A DNA stretch of 64,000 bases from Arenibacter algicola (GCF_000733925.1 NZ_JPOO01000003.1:2604001-2668000), one strand, 5' to 3'; positions 14,327 through 23,180 are shown, counted from the stretch's first letter. Made by a program: numbers and translations. The notes: generated from the letters alone by a model not told the origin.

Positions 14327-14335
14327 GCACCTAAC
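14327..14335 (-). other. Cassette-start box of the two-gene cassette
   Basis: The minus strand GTTAGGTGC fits GTTRRRY and is exactly complementary to GCACCTAAC at 12956-12964. The ATG of the first gene follows 16 bases later. Confidence 0.75.
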
Positions 14336-14405
14336 GTACGAATATAGTAACAAGTTACTATATTTCTGTTTTGTGAGTACTTCTAGTTAGTTGATTTATA
14401 AATCC
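14332..14405 (-). repeat. 74 bp repeat copy B, attC-like element after the recombinase
   Basis: This is the partner of 197-270 (71/74 identical). It begins within the last codons of the serine recombinase, contains an 11 bp perfect hairpin with a 2-base loop (14341-14364) and ends at the crossover box. It could be the attC of a recombinase cassette or an attI-like head site for the array. Confidence 0.75.
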
Positions 14406-15024
14406 TTAATTTATTGTCTGCATTGTAAGGACGAAGCTTCCCTTTAAGCCCTCTATGCCTTAAATACTTGTAATATGTTGCTCTAGAAATATTCACTCTC
14501 TGGCAGATTTCAGAAACAGTTAATATACCCTCTTTAAAGTACTGTTCGCAAATTATGGCTTTTTGTTGATTTTTATTACTAATTCCCGTAGGTGCACCTA
14601 ATATTTTACCCCTTGCTCTCGCAGAGGCCAAACCGGCCTTCGTTCGTTCAATGATAATATCCCGTTCTAACTGTGCTAGGGCAGCGAACATGTTTACAAT
14701 GAATTGGGAATGCGAAGACTTGTCCGTAGTGTCCAAAAAAGGTTCGGTAATGCTCCGGAACTTGACCCCTTTTTCATCGAGTTGGTTGATGAAGTTTGTA
14801 AAATGAATCAAGCTTCTGGCCAGGCGGTCTAATTTCCAAACGACAATAGTGTCCCCTTCACGGGCATAGTCCAGAAGTTTGCTTAAGCTTTTACGTTCTT
14901 CTTGAGAACTGGAAACCTTATCCGTATAAATGTTCTTTGTATCAATGCCTTCTTTTAAAAAGGCATCCAATTGCAAATCTAAATTCTGCTCTGCAGTACT
15001 TACCCTAGCGTATCCAAAAACCAT
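14383..15024 (-). CDS. Serine recombinase (resolvase/invertase family)
   Basis: The 213-residue protein has an N-terminal catalytic domain with Ser9 in GYARVSTAEQ, WKLDRLARSL and the FAALAQLERDIIIERTKAGLASARARG segment of the resolvase E helix, then a Hin-like helix-turn-helix near 160-185 (LTVSEICQRVNISRATYYKYL). Such enzymes resolve or invert DNA between short sites. It lies at the upstream end of the minus-strand array and its 3' end merges with repeat copy B. Whether it acts on the array is not known. Confidence 0.9.
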   Translation of the reverse strand: MVFGYARVSTAEQNLDLQLDAFLKEGIDTKNIYTDKVSSSQEERKSLSKLLDYAREGDTIVVWKLDRLARSLIHFTNFINQLDEKGVKFRSITEPFLDTTDKSSHSQFIVNMFAALAQLERDIIIERTKAGLASARARGKILGAPTGISNKNQQKAIICEQYFKEGILTVSEICQRVNISRATYYKYLRHRGLKGKLRPYNADNKLRIYKSTN

Positions 15025-15240
15025 GACCCAAAGTTTAAATAAACCTCAAAATACAAACTAATTATTTAGTATGGTACTTTAAACTATTTAAAATCAATAA
15101 ATAATGTAAGGCTATAAAGTTCAATAAAAGGGTCGTTTAAATTTACTTGACTCGTTCTATAAAGGGTGAATTAGCGAAACTAAATGTGGTAGTAGTGTAA
15201 CCCTCAATTTAAGCACATCATAAAGTATTATCTGGCAATC

Positions 15241-16821
15241 TTACTCAAATATCGATCTGGCCTCATTGTAGATTCTATCAAAATTAGCTTCCAGATCAGA
15301 TTTGGAAAATTGTTTGGAAGGTTTAGGAAGCTCCCGTTGAATGTCCTGTAATTTAAATTGGACCTTTTTGTCCTTTCCATCTGCATAAGTGATAAACTCG
15401 CCTTGTTCCAATCGAAAAAATACATCCGCTCTATTTTTTGGAATTTCCTTTTCTCCTGTGGTTACTCGTGTATCAAAGTCGAGACTATGGCCTCGACTAA
15501 CACTCTTGGTCGGGTCTTTGATAATCTCAAAAAATCGTTCATAATATTTTGCGGTGTCAGGGTCATTGACTTTGCCAAAGAACTGATAGGAAAGATTGCT
15601 CAAAATGGCCCTGCTTGCCTTATCACCGTACATCATATCATTTTGAATCTTGTCCTGCATTACATAGATTGTTGTTATGTCATAACTCCTTAACGTTGCC
15701 GGAATACGGTGCATGTTCAGAAGTTTGATGGTAGGGGCTTCCTCCATCAACAAAAAAGAAGGTCTTGAATTTCGAACGCTCATTTGTTTGGTTATGGTGT
15801 GGATAATAGTGGCAATTATAGGGGAATACGAGGTTTCAAACCTAGGATTGTTCACCACGGAAATAACGGCAGGATTATCCTTGTGATTGATATTGAGCGG
15901 CACTTCATCCGCTGACAGGGCCATAAATATTCGTGGGGTACTTATCCTTTTTAATGCATTACTTAACGTACCTTTCACCCCTGCGGTCTGCCTGTCCGAA
16001 TCCATACCACTGATAAAAGCATCGGCCATTCCTTTTGAGATTATATTGGACTCCAAAAATGTAATAAGGCTCTCAGTATCCAGATAATGGTATATGGCGA
16101 TGACATGTGGCAAAGTGCAATATTCGGGATAGGAAGATTTCAGTCTCCAGATCAATCCACCTATCAAACCTTCCGCAGCATCGTGGAAAAACTTGGTAGC
16201 GCCAATCGAAACGGAATCTTTCTGTTCCAATAGGTTTTCTATCAGCACCCTGGAAACCTCGTTTACACTTTCCGGATTCTCCAAATATCGAGGTGCTATG
16301 GGATTCACCCGATGAATGATTTTATCAAAGGAGATTACTTTAAACGGGATATCGGAATCCTTGAAAATTGGATACGCCATTTCGGTAATCTCAAAATCCT
16401 TATAATCATGAATGATGCCACTGAAACCATGTCTTTGAAAATGTTGTAAGAAGCCATAGACCACACTTTCGGTCTTACCACTTCCGGCAGATCCTATAAT
16501 GGAAACGCCCCGTTTGATATTATTGATTTTAAAACTTCCCTTGGTAGTTTTGAAATTGACTCGATATTTATCATTAATGGAGACAGGGTTATCCGTTTTA
16601 TGAAGAAAAACATACATCACTGTATTGATCAGTAACAAAGGACATGCTAAATAAAGTATCCCAGAAATCAATGGCATTAAATGGGTAACTTCTGCCAAAA
16701 TCCAAAAAACGAGTAAGGTATTTAGGCCAAAGGCAAATCTGATGGTCTTAAACAGCATATAGAATACAATACTGACTAGGCCTATGATGATGATTATCAT
16801 AAAAGGATGCACTGCTTCCAT
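15241..16821 (-). CDS. VirD4/TraG-like coupling protein of a mobilizable element
   Basis: The 526-residue protein has N-terminal membrane helices (residues 7-24 and 33-73), a Walker A at 110-117 (GSAGSGKT) and a Walker B at 355-363 (SFLLMEEAP). It belongs to the type IV coupling ATPases that bring the relaxase-DNA complex to a conjugation channel. It lies nine bases after the relaxase gene. No other transfer-channel genes are seen, so the element probably borrows a helper machine. Confidence 0.85.
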   Translation of the reverse strand: MEAVHPFMIIIIIGLVSIVFYMLFKTIRFAFGLNTLLVFWILAEVTHLMPLISGILYLACPLLLINTVMYVFLHKTDNPVSINDKYRVNFKTTKGSFKINNIKRGVSIIGSAGSGKTESVVYGFLQHFQRHGFSGIIHDYKDFEITEMAYPIFKDSDIPFKVISFDKIIHRVNPIAPRYLENPESVNEVSRVLIENLLEQKDSVSIGATKFFHDAAEGLIGGLIWRLKSSYPEYCTLPHVIAIYHYLDTESLITFLESNIISKGMADAFISGMDSDRQTAGVKGTLSNALKRISTPRIFMALSADEVPLNINHKDNPAVISVVNNPRFETSYSPIIATIIHTITKQMSVRNSRPSFLLMEEAPTIKLLNMHRIPATLRSYDITTIYVMQDKIQNDMMYGDKASRAILSNLSYQFFGKVNDPDTAKYYERFFEIIKDPTKSVSRGHSLDFDTRVTTGEKEIPKNRADVFFRLEQGEFITYADGKDKKVQFKLQDIQRELPKPSKQFSKSDLEANFDRIYNEARSIFE

Positions 16822-16830
16822 ACCCTTCTT

Positions 16831-17862
16831 TTAGATTCCTATGGAACTCGATTTGATGGCCACCTCTACCCCTTGTCTAAGTTTATTGAAAACTTTTAAT
16901 GCCATTTGAGCCTTATTGATAGGGATGCTGCCCATTATAGGTAGGCCGGTCTCCCGTATTATTTTAAAGGCAATAGCCTTTTCGTTAGTGGGCAACCTCA
17001 TCAAGGAATTAAAGTAAATTTTCGGATTATTGATAAACTCCTTTCGGGCACTATATTTCTCTGAAAAGCTTCTTTGGTAATCAAAGGTCTTATCAAAGGT
17101 CTTTTCGGCCCTATCAAAAAATTGGTCCCTATCAAATCCTCTTTTGACCATCTTGCCGTTCAATTCCGATTCGGATGCCTTGTATTTGCTCCCTGGTGAT
17201 AAACTAAAGGAATTGGAAGCATCCCTTCGGCTCATGACGATATGGATATGGCTTTGGCTCCCCTCCTTAAGCATTCCCTGTACGATCCGTTGACCATTTT
17301 GTTGGTGCGGGGCCTCGTGTTCCAATCTATTGATCTGCCTTTCCATTTTTTTGATGTTCCCCTGCATGGTCCCGTTTTCCACCTTTCCGATGTTATTCTT
17401 TAACTGAAGTATTTTTGTAGCATAAGGCTGGTTTTCCCGAATCTGCTTATCCGTTCCCTTAAATGTCCGTTGATGCTCAATCTTAGCGTAGTATTTTATA
17501 TCATTGACCGTAACGGGCTGTCCGTTTATTTCCCGGTTGAAGCATACCACATAATCCTTCATCAGTTCCCGGGTATATACCTTAAGGTCTTCATTTGGGT
17601 TTTGTAATGCTTTAAGTTCATACCTGGATGGGCTCACCGTAATGGAATAAAACCTTGGTTCGGTCTTTTCCAATTTAGCGGTGTTGCCATCGATTTCCCT
17701 TACTACTTCTTCAGCGGAAATTTCTTCGTCGTGTTGATTGAAGAAATGTTCCATGTCCTCCTGCTCCACCCCTTGGTTTTCCTTTCCTAGATAATCGACG
17801 AAACCTGCCGAACTTGGGGAATAGGAACCCCCGAGTTTTTGTGCCGTAATAGTGATGTACAT
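16831..17862 (-). CDS. Relaxase-type mobilization protein (DUF5712-like)
   Basis: The 343-residue protein starts MYITITAQKLGGSYSPSSAGFVDYLGKENQG, a start I recall for the DUF5712 mobilization proteins of Bacteroidota. Relaxase features include FYSITVSPSRYEL and a QSHIHIVMSRRDAS block with the H-x-H metal site. It would nick one DNA strand at oriT. It lies between the BfmA-type gene and the coupling protein, the usual mobilization order. Confidence 0.8.
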   Translation of the reverse strand: MYITITAQKLGGSYSPSSAGFVDYLGKENQGVEQEDMEHFFNQHDEEISAEEVVREIDGNTAKLEKTEPRFYSITVSPSRYELKALQNPNEDLKVYTRELMKDYVVCFNREINGQPVTVNDIKYYAKIEHQRTFKGTDKQIRENQPYATKILQLKNNIGKVENGTMQGNIKKMERQINRLEHEAPHQQNGQRIVQGMLKEGSQSHIHIVMSRRDASNSFSLSPGSKYKASESELNGKMVKRGFDRDQFFDRAEKTFDKTFDYQRSFSEKYSARKEFINNPKIYFNSLMRLPTNEKAIAFKIIRETGLPIMGSIPINKAQMALKVFNKLRQGVEVAIKSSSIGI

Positions 17863-17882
17863 AGTGCTCTTTATTATTGATT

Positions 17883-18245
17883 TTATTTATTACGCTTGTG
17901 AAATTTTGGTTGATTCTCCTCTTCTTTTTTCTTCTCCAAAATCAAAATTTTCTTTTTAGGCTCTTCAATTTCGAATAAGGATTGGATCATTGCCACGGTA
18001 GGTTTGGTCTGGTTCTTTTCCATATCCCGCATAATGGCTATGGCCGCATTGATGCGCTTCTTCAAGGCCTGTTCAATGGTCCTTCCCGTCGGTCCAAATT
18101 TTTCCCTAGGGGAGATTTCGTTATAAAAGAAAAAATCGAGCATAGTGGTCATGGCTTCCGTATGGGATCTAAAATGGGTGCGTGAAAACGTTTGAAAACG
18201 CTTGGCTGTTTTTCGCTTGAACCTGATTGTGATAAAAGAATCCAT
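17883..18245 (-). CDS. BfmA/BtgA family mobilization protein
   Basis: The 120-residue basic protein (MDSFITIRFKRKTAKRFQTFSRTHFRSHTEAMTTMLDFF in parts) has the ribbon-helix-helix-like N-terminus of BfmA/BtgA accessory proteins, which bind oriT and assist the relaxase. It opens the mobilization operon; 20 bases separate it from the relaxase gene. The C-terminus is a Lys/Glu-rich tail. Confidence 0.85.
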   Translation of the reverse strand: MDSFITIRFKRKTAKRFQTFSRTHFRSHTEAMTTMLDFFFYNEISPREKFGPTGRTIEQALKKRINAAIAIMRDMEKNQTKPTVAMIQSLFEIEEPKKKILILEKKKEEENQPKFHKRNK

Positions 18246-18778
18246 TTTATAGTTTTTTCAAAGCATTTGACGCAATTACACCCCTGTTTATAGGCTATTT
18301 CAAACCATTTGACGCAAATAGTAAAAATCCTATAAACTTCAAAATTTTTAAACAACTGACAATCAATGGTATGAGTGAAAAATTAAATATGTAACGCGGC
18401 TTTGCCCGTTACCCTCTTGCTTCTCCTTTTTGTCATGCTAAAGCGTGACAAACTTTCGAACCATTCAATAGTAATTTAATGGCTCTTTATGGTAACTGAA
18501 AACAGTTAGGATTTTTTAAGATTTAAAAAACTGGAATACCCTGATATCCATAATAAAATGGCGAAACCTTTACGAATACCTCATTGCTATAGCCCAAAAA
18601 AGCCCTTGAGTTTCAAGGGCCTTTCCAATTCAATAGTTGAATTACAGGGTTGAATTAAATACTGAAAGTGTAATGATAGGAATATAAATCTAGTATCGCT
18701 TCTTTGGAAGATACAAGCAAACGTTCCAGGGTTTCCTTGCTCAAATCGGTAAAATTAAGATAGACCATAGCATGGGAT
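18246..18778. other. Intergenic region upstream of the mobilization operon, probable oriT zone
   Basis: No gene is seen. The part nearest the operon has two direct repeats CATTTGACGCAA (18264-18275 and 18306-18317) and a 9 bp inverted repeat GTTTATAGG/CCTATAAAC (18286-18294 and 18329-18337) that encloses the second repeat. Further on are a bulged hairpin at 18391-18412 (GTAACG-c-GGC / GCCCGTTAC) and another at 18431-18450 (TGTCATGC/GCGTGACA). Repeats of this kind beside BfmA are where oriT would be expected; nicking is not shown. Confidence 0.5.
18594..18623 (-). terminator. Rho-independent terminator
   Basis: The minus strand forms an 8 bp perfect stem, GCCCTTGA-AAC-TCAAGGGC, followed by TTTTTT. 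It lies about 155 bases downstream of the gene at 18779. Confidence 0.75.
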
Positions 18779-19159
18779 TTAATATTCGCTCGGGAGCATC
18801 AATGTATTGTCTACAAAGTACAACCGCAATTCGTCCAGTGGAAAATCCGTAATCCGGTACCGGTGCGATTCAAGAATATTGTCGTTGCCATCACTGTAAA
18901 TTATTTCTGCCTCATATCCAGAATGATCCTGTTTTTCCTGGGATAGTCTTTTAAAGTCCACGGTTATAAAACTGCTTAGATTCATGAGGCTTTTTGCCAT
19001 GATCGAAGCATCGGTAATCAGCCAATAGCATTCAGTGGCATTTGCCAAATACTTGATTCCTTCCGTATATCTTGTTCCCGTCAATGGGATTTGGTACAAC
19101 ATTTCCGAACCGTGAAAATGTTGCAATCCCCCTAATATTTCATTAATTTGTGCTTTCAT
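18779..19159 (-). CDS. DUF6876-like protein of mobile elements
   Basis: The 126-residue protein has the pattern GSEMLYQIPLTGTRYTEGIKYLANATECYWLITDA, which I associate with DUF6876 proteins found on Bacteroidota conjugative elements. It is cytoplasmic and of unknown role. It lies 79 bases after SSB in the same direction and is followed by a strong terminator. Confidence 0.65.
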   Translation of the reverse strand: MKAQINEILGGLQHFHGSEMLYQIPLTGTRYTEGIKYLANATECYWLITDASIMAKSLMNLSSFITVDFKRLSQEKQDHSGYEAEIIYSDGNDNILESHRYRITDFPLDELRLYFVDNTLMLPSEY

Positions 19160-19197
19160 TGTAATTTCGTTTTAGAAGTTAATAATGAAAAGATCAA

Positions 19198-19225
19198 GAG
19201 GGCGTTTAATTTCGGGAACGCCCTC
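19198..19225 (-). terminator. Terminator after ssb
   Basis: A 9 bp stem GAGGGCGTT/AACGCCCTC lies 13 bases after the ssb stop. T-rich tracts follow on both strands, best on the plus strand, so it may work in both directions. Confidence 0.6.
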
Positions 19226-19238
19226 TTTTGTTTAAAGG

Positions 19239-19592
19239 TTACTCGGCATCATTGCCGATCTTGGTTCCCAACAAAAGGATCTCTTTTGCTTCCACCTCGG
19301 TGACATACCCTTGGTTCCCATCGTCAGTAGTGTAAGTTCGGGTCTTTAGTTTCCCCACTACACCGATTTCATTGCCCTTACGGGCATATTTCTCGATAAT
19401 TTCGGCAGTCCTTCCCCAAGCTACGACCCTATGCCATTCCGTGCTTTGGGTTTTCTCGCCTTTTTCATTTTTGTAATACTCATTGGTGGCAAGAGAAAAA
19501 CGGGCTACTTTCTTCCCACTTTCCAAAACGGTTATTTTGGGATCCTCTCCCAGGTTCCCGATCAACTGAACATGATTTCTGATAGTACTCAT
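19239..19592 (-). CDS. ssb: Single-stranded DNA-binding protein
   Basis: I use the ATG at 19592 (117 residues, MSTIRNHVQLIGNLGEDPKI) rather than a farther upstream ATG because it matches the normal SSB N-terminus. The OB-fold signatures are clear: ARFSLATNEYYKNEKGEK, TEWHRVVAWGRTAEIIEKY and KGNEIGVVGKLKTRTY. It lacks the long acidic C-terminal tail of chromosomal SSB, ending GTKIGNDAE, as is common for SSBs on mobile elements, where they protect transferred single-stranded DNA. Confidence 0.92.
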   Translation of the reverse strand: MSTIRNHVQLIGNLGEDPKITVLESGKKVARFSLATNEYYKNEKGEKTQSTEWHRVVAWGRTAEIIEKYARKGNEIGVVGKLKTRTYTTDDGNQGYVTEVEAKEILLLGTKIGNDAE

Positions 19593-19658
19593 AATAAAAG
19601 ATTTATAGATTAAATTGGCTGCCCGACCCTCAGACAGTTTACGTTTATATTTTTTCAA

Positions 19659-20409
19659 ATGATTTACTTATTATATCTGAAGCGTTTTCCTTTTATAGTT
19701 TCTTTAACTTTGTTCCCGATTCCTTTTTGATGTTTTCGTAAGATTTCATAAGATTCGTTTTAGATTTACTTCCCATAGAGCCGCAGCTGTTACCTTTTTT
19801 TGTTGCTTACAGGCTTACAATATTCAGGCTAGGTAAGGCGTATAAATAGTGGAGCGAAGCAAAACGGTTTATGCCGCCGCCCTAGAATGAATGTTGTTTT
19901 TTTGCTGTCAAAAAAAGGTAGGGACTGTCGCGGTTATGGAAGGAAGTCTAATTGTCCTTGTGAATTAGGAAAACTTTGGAAGTGGAGCCTAATGCAAAAA
20001 TGCAATTCCGATTAGGCGAACGCTATTCACGATTTTGGCTAGGTAATGAAGTGTTCCTTCCCAGCATAGCGGGAAGGATTAACGGAATGGACAGCCGAAA
20101 TTGGGGATTGTGTTCAAGACATTTGTAGAGAAGCTCTTTGCCCTAAATGGAGTGAAACGCAATGAAGTGGCAATGTGCTGAACGGGTTATGTGAGCGGAT
20201 CATTCTTTTGACTTAGGAATTAAAGGACGGCAAAATTCCTTTTTTATTCCGGGGCAATAGGGTAGAAGGAGATATCTTAAAATAATTATGTCTTCAATCA
20301 CTTACAATCTTAATTTTAAAATAACGTGAGTTCGATATAAGGATTACCCAATTCTCTGGAGGTTATCGATATTAATGTTCGGTTTTGTAAGCCACATGAT
20401 TTAAATTAT
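19659..20409. other. 750 bp region without a gene
   Basis: No frame gives a convincing protein on either strand. It is less AT-rich in its middle (about 19780-20230) than its neighbours. It might hold a replication or regulatory region of the mobile element, or decayed coding DNA; nothing decisive is visible. Confidence 0.4.
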
Positions 20410-21015
20410 GTGCCCAAACGAACATTAATAAAAAAAATCGTGACTGAAAAAGAGAAAATGCTTAAAGGAGATTATTACGATTCAAGAGATTCGGAATTGT
20501 TAAAAATGTATCATAAAGCAAGAAAATTATTAAAAGAATACAATAATCTCAATTCAGAATTAACCCCCGAACGTGAACGAATTTTAAGCTAACTTTTTGA
20601 ATTTAAAGGGTCGGGAGTTTGGATTGAGACACCATTTTTCTGTGATTATGGAGAAAATATTTCAATCGGAGAAAACACATTCATCAATACGAACTGTATG
20701 TTTTTGGATAATAATAAATTAACCATCGGAAAAAATGGGCTGATTGCACCTTATGTTCAAATATATACTGCGACTCATCCATTAAAAGCATCAGAACGAA
20801 TAATTGGAAACGGAAACGAATCTCGTTATCTGACTTCAGCAAAACCAGTTACAATTGGCGACAATGTTTGGATTGGTGGGAATTCTGTGATTTTTCCAGG
20901 CGTAACGATCGGTAACAATGTGACAATTGGAGCGGGAAGTGTTGTAACGAAAGATATTCCTTACAACGTTTTAGCATTTGGAAATCCTTGTGAAGTGAAA
21001 AAGGAATTAAAATGA
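20410..21015 (+). pseudogene. Sugar O-acetyltransferase (Maa/LacA-like) with one in-frame stop
   Basis: The first part encodes VTEKEKMLKGDYYDSRDSEL..., the usual start of maltose/galactoside O-acetyltransferases, and the second encodes GSGVWIETPFFCDYGENISIGENTFIN... and the left-handed beta-helix hexapeptides with IGDNVWIGGNSVIFPGVTIG. Both parts are in the same frame and are separated only by a TAA at 20590-20592, so a single nonsense change inactivated an otherwise complete gene of about 190-200 codons. A GTG at about 20440 may be the original start. Translation could restart at 20698 but would lack the N-terminal domain. Confidence 0.85.
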
Positions 21016-21063
21016 AAACGTGTGACAGTCGAGTAGGTAAAGGGGAAAGGACTAAGACTTTAC

Positions 21064-22014
21064 TCAATCTTTGACCGTTTTCTCCTTCATCCATACTGGT
21101 GTTGTGTCCGATTTGTGATTTGCGCCAATTATGTCTTTGTAAAGTTCAGGTCTTCGAGCATTCTTGTATCTCCAACCTCCTGATAGTTGAATTTTTTCTT
21201 TTGTGATTTTTGAAATCGTTATGTCGTTTTCAAAGGATTTTATTTCGGATAAAACTTCTCCAAATGGGTCGATTATCATCGAATTACCATTTTTCAGATG
21301 TTCACCATCATAGCCAATCGGGTTCGTAAACGCATAGTAAACTCCATTGTCGTAAGCCCTTGCAGGTAGCCAACGCATTAACCAGCGCCGACCTTTTGGC
21401 CCGTCAAATTCCATTCGTAATGAAACAGGGTCGTCCTCACGATTTTGCCAATATTTGTCGGCTACATAATCCCGATGTGGCATTGCGGATGGTGTACAGC
21501 CTGTAACATGTGGCGCGAAAATTAATTCCGCTCCCAAAAGGCTTGTTGCCCTAACGTTTTCAATGACGTTATTGTCATAGCAAATCAAAATCCCGCATTT
21601 CCAACCGAGTAAGTCGAATACGCAATATTCCTCGCCAGCGGACATATATTTATTTATAAAAGGATGTATTTTTCGATACTTCGCGACCAGTCCATCTCCC
21701 GTAACGCAGATATAAGTATTGTAAATTTTATCGCCAGATCTTTCCACTAGACCTGCTAAAATCGGTATGTCCAATTCTTTGGAAATCTGAATCAATTCCT
21801 GTGTGCTTTTTCCATTTGGCACTTCTTCCGCTAAGTCTGTTATTTGTTCCAGGCTTAAATCCTTTGTATAGGTGTAAGCGGTAATTGACATTTCGTGAAA
21901 ACTGATTAAGTCCGCTCCTTTGGATTTTGCTTTTTTCGCAAGTTTACGGATTACCGATAAGTTGTATGCTTTAGCTCCATCCTTCGGTTGAAATTGTGCT
22001 ACTGATATGTTCAT
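21064..22014 (-). CDS. Nitrilase superfamily carbon-nitrogen hydrolase
   Basis: The 316-residue protein has the full nitrilase triad: Glu41 in FHEMS, Lys115 in YRKIHPF and Cys145 in ILICYDN. Such enzymes cleave amides or nitriles. The GCTPSAMPHRDYVADKYWQNR insert (in parts) and the SGGWRYKNARRPELY end suggest a branch with few characterised members, so the substrate is open. A copy of the array junction motif lies 40 bases upstream, so it may also be a relocated cassette gene. Confidence 0.88.
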   Translation of the reverse strand: MNISVAQFQPKDGAKAYNLSVIRKLAKKAKSKGADLISFHEMSITAYTYTKDLSLEQITDLAEEVPNGKSTQELIQISKELDIPILAGLVERSGDKIYNTYICVTGDGLVAKYRKIHPFINKYMSAGEEYCVFDLLGWKCGILICYDNNVIENVRATSLLGAELIFAPHVTGCTPSAMPHRDYVADKYWQNREDDPVSLRMEFDGPKGRRWLMRWLPARAYDNGVYYAFTNPIGYDGEHLKNGNSMIIDPFGEVLSEIKSFENDITISKITKEKIQLSGGWRYKNARRPELYKDIIGANHKSDTTPVWMKEKTVKD

Positions 22015-22053
22015 GTTCTGATGTATATTTTATTTTTGTGGTAGTAATTGAGC

Positions 22054-22072
22054 TATCCTATATTTGAACTTT
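22054..22072 (-). repeat. Isolated junction motif copy upstream of the nitrilase
   Basis: The minus strand reads AAAAGTTCAAATATAGGATA, one base different from the array consensus. It lies 8 kb from the nearest other copy, beyond the mobilization genes. Confidence 0.65.
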
Positions 22073-22220
22073 TAAATCTTCTTAAGAATCACATCTCCAC
22101 TATTTGCTATGGCTTTAGTGTATTGAATGTATTACACAGAAGATGAATTTCGAAGTTACCAAAAAGATTTAAGAATCGTACTTGAAGTTAACCTACACAA
22201 TCCTTAATGAACCTAAAGTA

Positions 22221-23180
22221 TCATAAGGAGATATTCTCCCAAGCCTCATCTATCATTTGCTCTAACCCGTATTCTGGCCGCCATCCAAGTAAAAATTTTG
22301 CTTTAGTGTTATCAAGCCAGGTAGAATGATATTTCGTTTCCATCTTTACCGATTTAATCTTACAAGTTTTTAAAAGGTAATCGGCTGCTTTCCTATAATT
22401 AAATGGCTCATCCATAGATATATTAAAAGTTTGCTGTTTTGCCTCGATGTGATCCAAGGAGATGCATATAGCGGAAACAAGGTCGTTTAGATGCACAATA
22501 TTCCTTTTCATTGGGTTTCCATTAATATCGAGCATGAGAGGAATGATATTCGCTTTTTGATATTCCAACGCGGTTTGGGCCTTAATCATTTTATGCCATT
22601 CAGGTACACCTAATACCTGTTTCCCAAATGAAAGGTGCTTCTTTAAATCTTCACCTTGCATTATCCATGGCGCACGAAGACAGGTGCCATCAAGGTTGTA
22701 TTGCACGTAATATTGTTGCAGCATGGTTTCCTCAAGTACTTTTGACAATGCATAACATCCAGGATAGGCTGAATGGGTCTGCTGCTCATTTATTGGGCTT
22801 TTGTACGGATAAAAATAATGTCCCACGGATGCATCTCCACCAATCAATATAAAACGTTTGAAACCACTGGCATTCCTACAACTTTCCAGTAACCAGAATA
22901 ATCCCTTTATCGCAACATCCATAATTGTTTCAGGATCTTCCTTAGTGGTGGCCAGGTGGACCACATGGGTGATATCCTTCATGGCCTTTTGCACAGTTGC
23001 CATGTCTGAAATTGAACCATGGATAACCTCCAAACGGTTATTTGGAGTTAAACTGCGATGATGACATAAGGCTCTTATGGTTCCTTTTTGTTTTGGGTCA
23101 CCAAAAAAAGCACTTATAAAAGCCCGTCCTACCTTTCCGGTGGCTCCGGTAACCAGTATTTTTTTTTCAAACGCTTTCAT
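22221..23180 (-). CDS. NAD-dependent epimerase/dehydratase (extended SDR)
   Basis: The 319-residue protein begins with a Rossmann loop ILVTGATGKVGRAF and has the catalytic Y-x-x-x-K in YALSKVLEE. DLVSAI and the C-terminal KAKFLLGWRPEYGLEQMI region match sugar-nucleotide or hydroxysteroid-type extended SDRs. It is the last gene of the sugar locus on the minus strand. An oxidoreductase role in keto-sugar conversion is plausible but not shown. Confidence 0.85.
   Translation of the reverse strand: MKAFEKKILVTGATGKVGRAFISAFFGDPKQKGTIRALCHHRSLTPNNRLEVIHGSISDMATVQKAMKDITHVVHLATTKEDPETIMDVAIKGLFWLLESCRNASGFKRFILIGGDASVGHYFYPYKSPINEQQTHSAYPGCYALSKVLEETMLQQYYVQYNLDGTCLRAPWIMQGEDLKKHLSFGKQVLGVPEWHKMIKAQTALEYQKANIIPLMLDINGNPMKRNIVHLNDLVSAICISLDHIEAKQQTFNISMDEPFNYRKAADYLLKTCKIKSVKMETKYHSTWLDNTKAKFLLGWRPEYGLEQMIDEAWENISL

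Noticed and set aside
14341..14364. Reading the perfect hairpin after the recombinase as a terminator
   Set aside because: The stem is very AT-rich with a 2-base loop and no following T run on the minus strand; it is also conserved in the 74 bp repeat, so a recombination role fits better.
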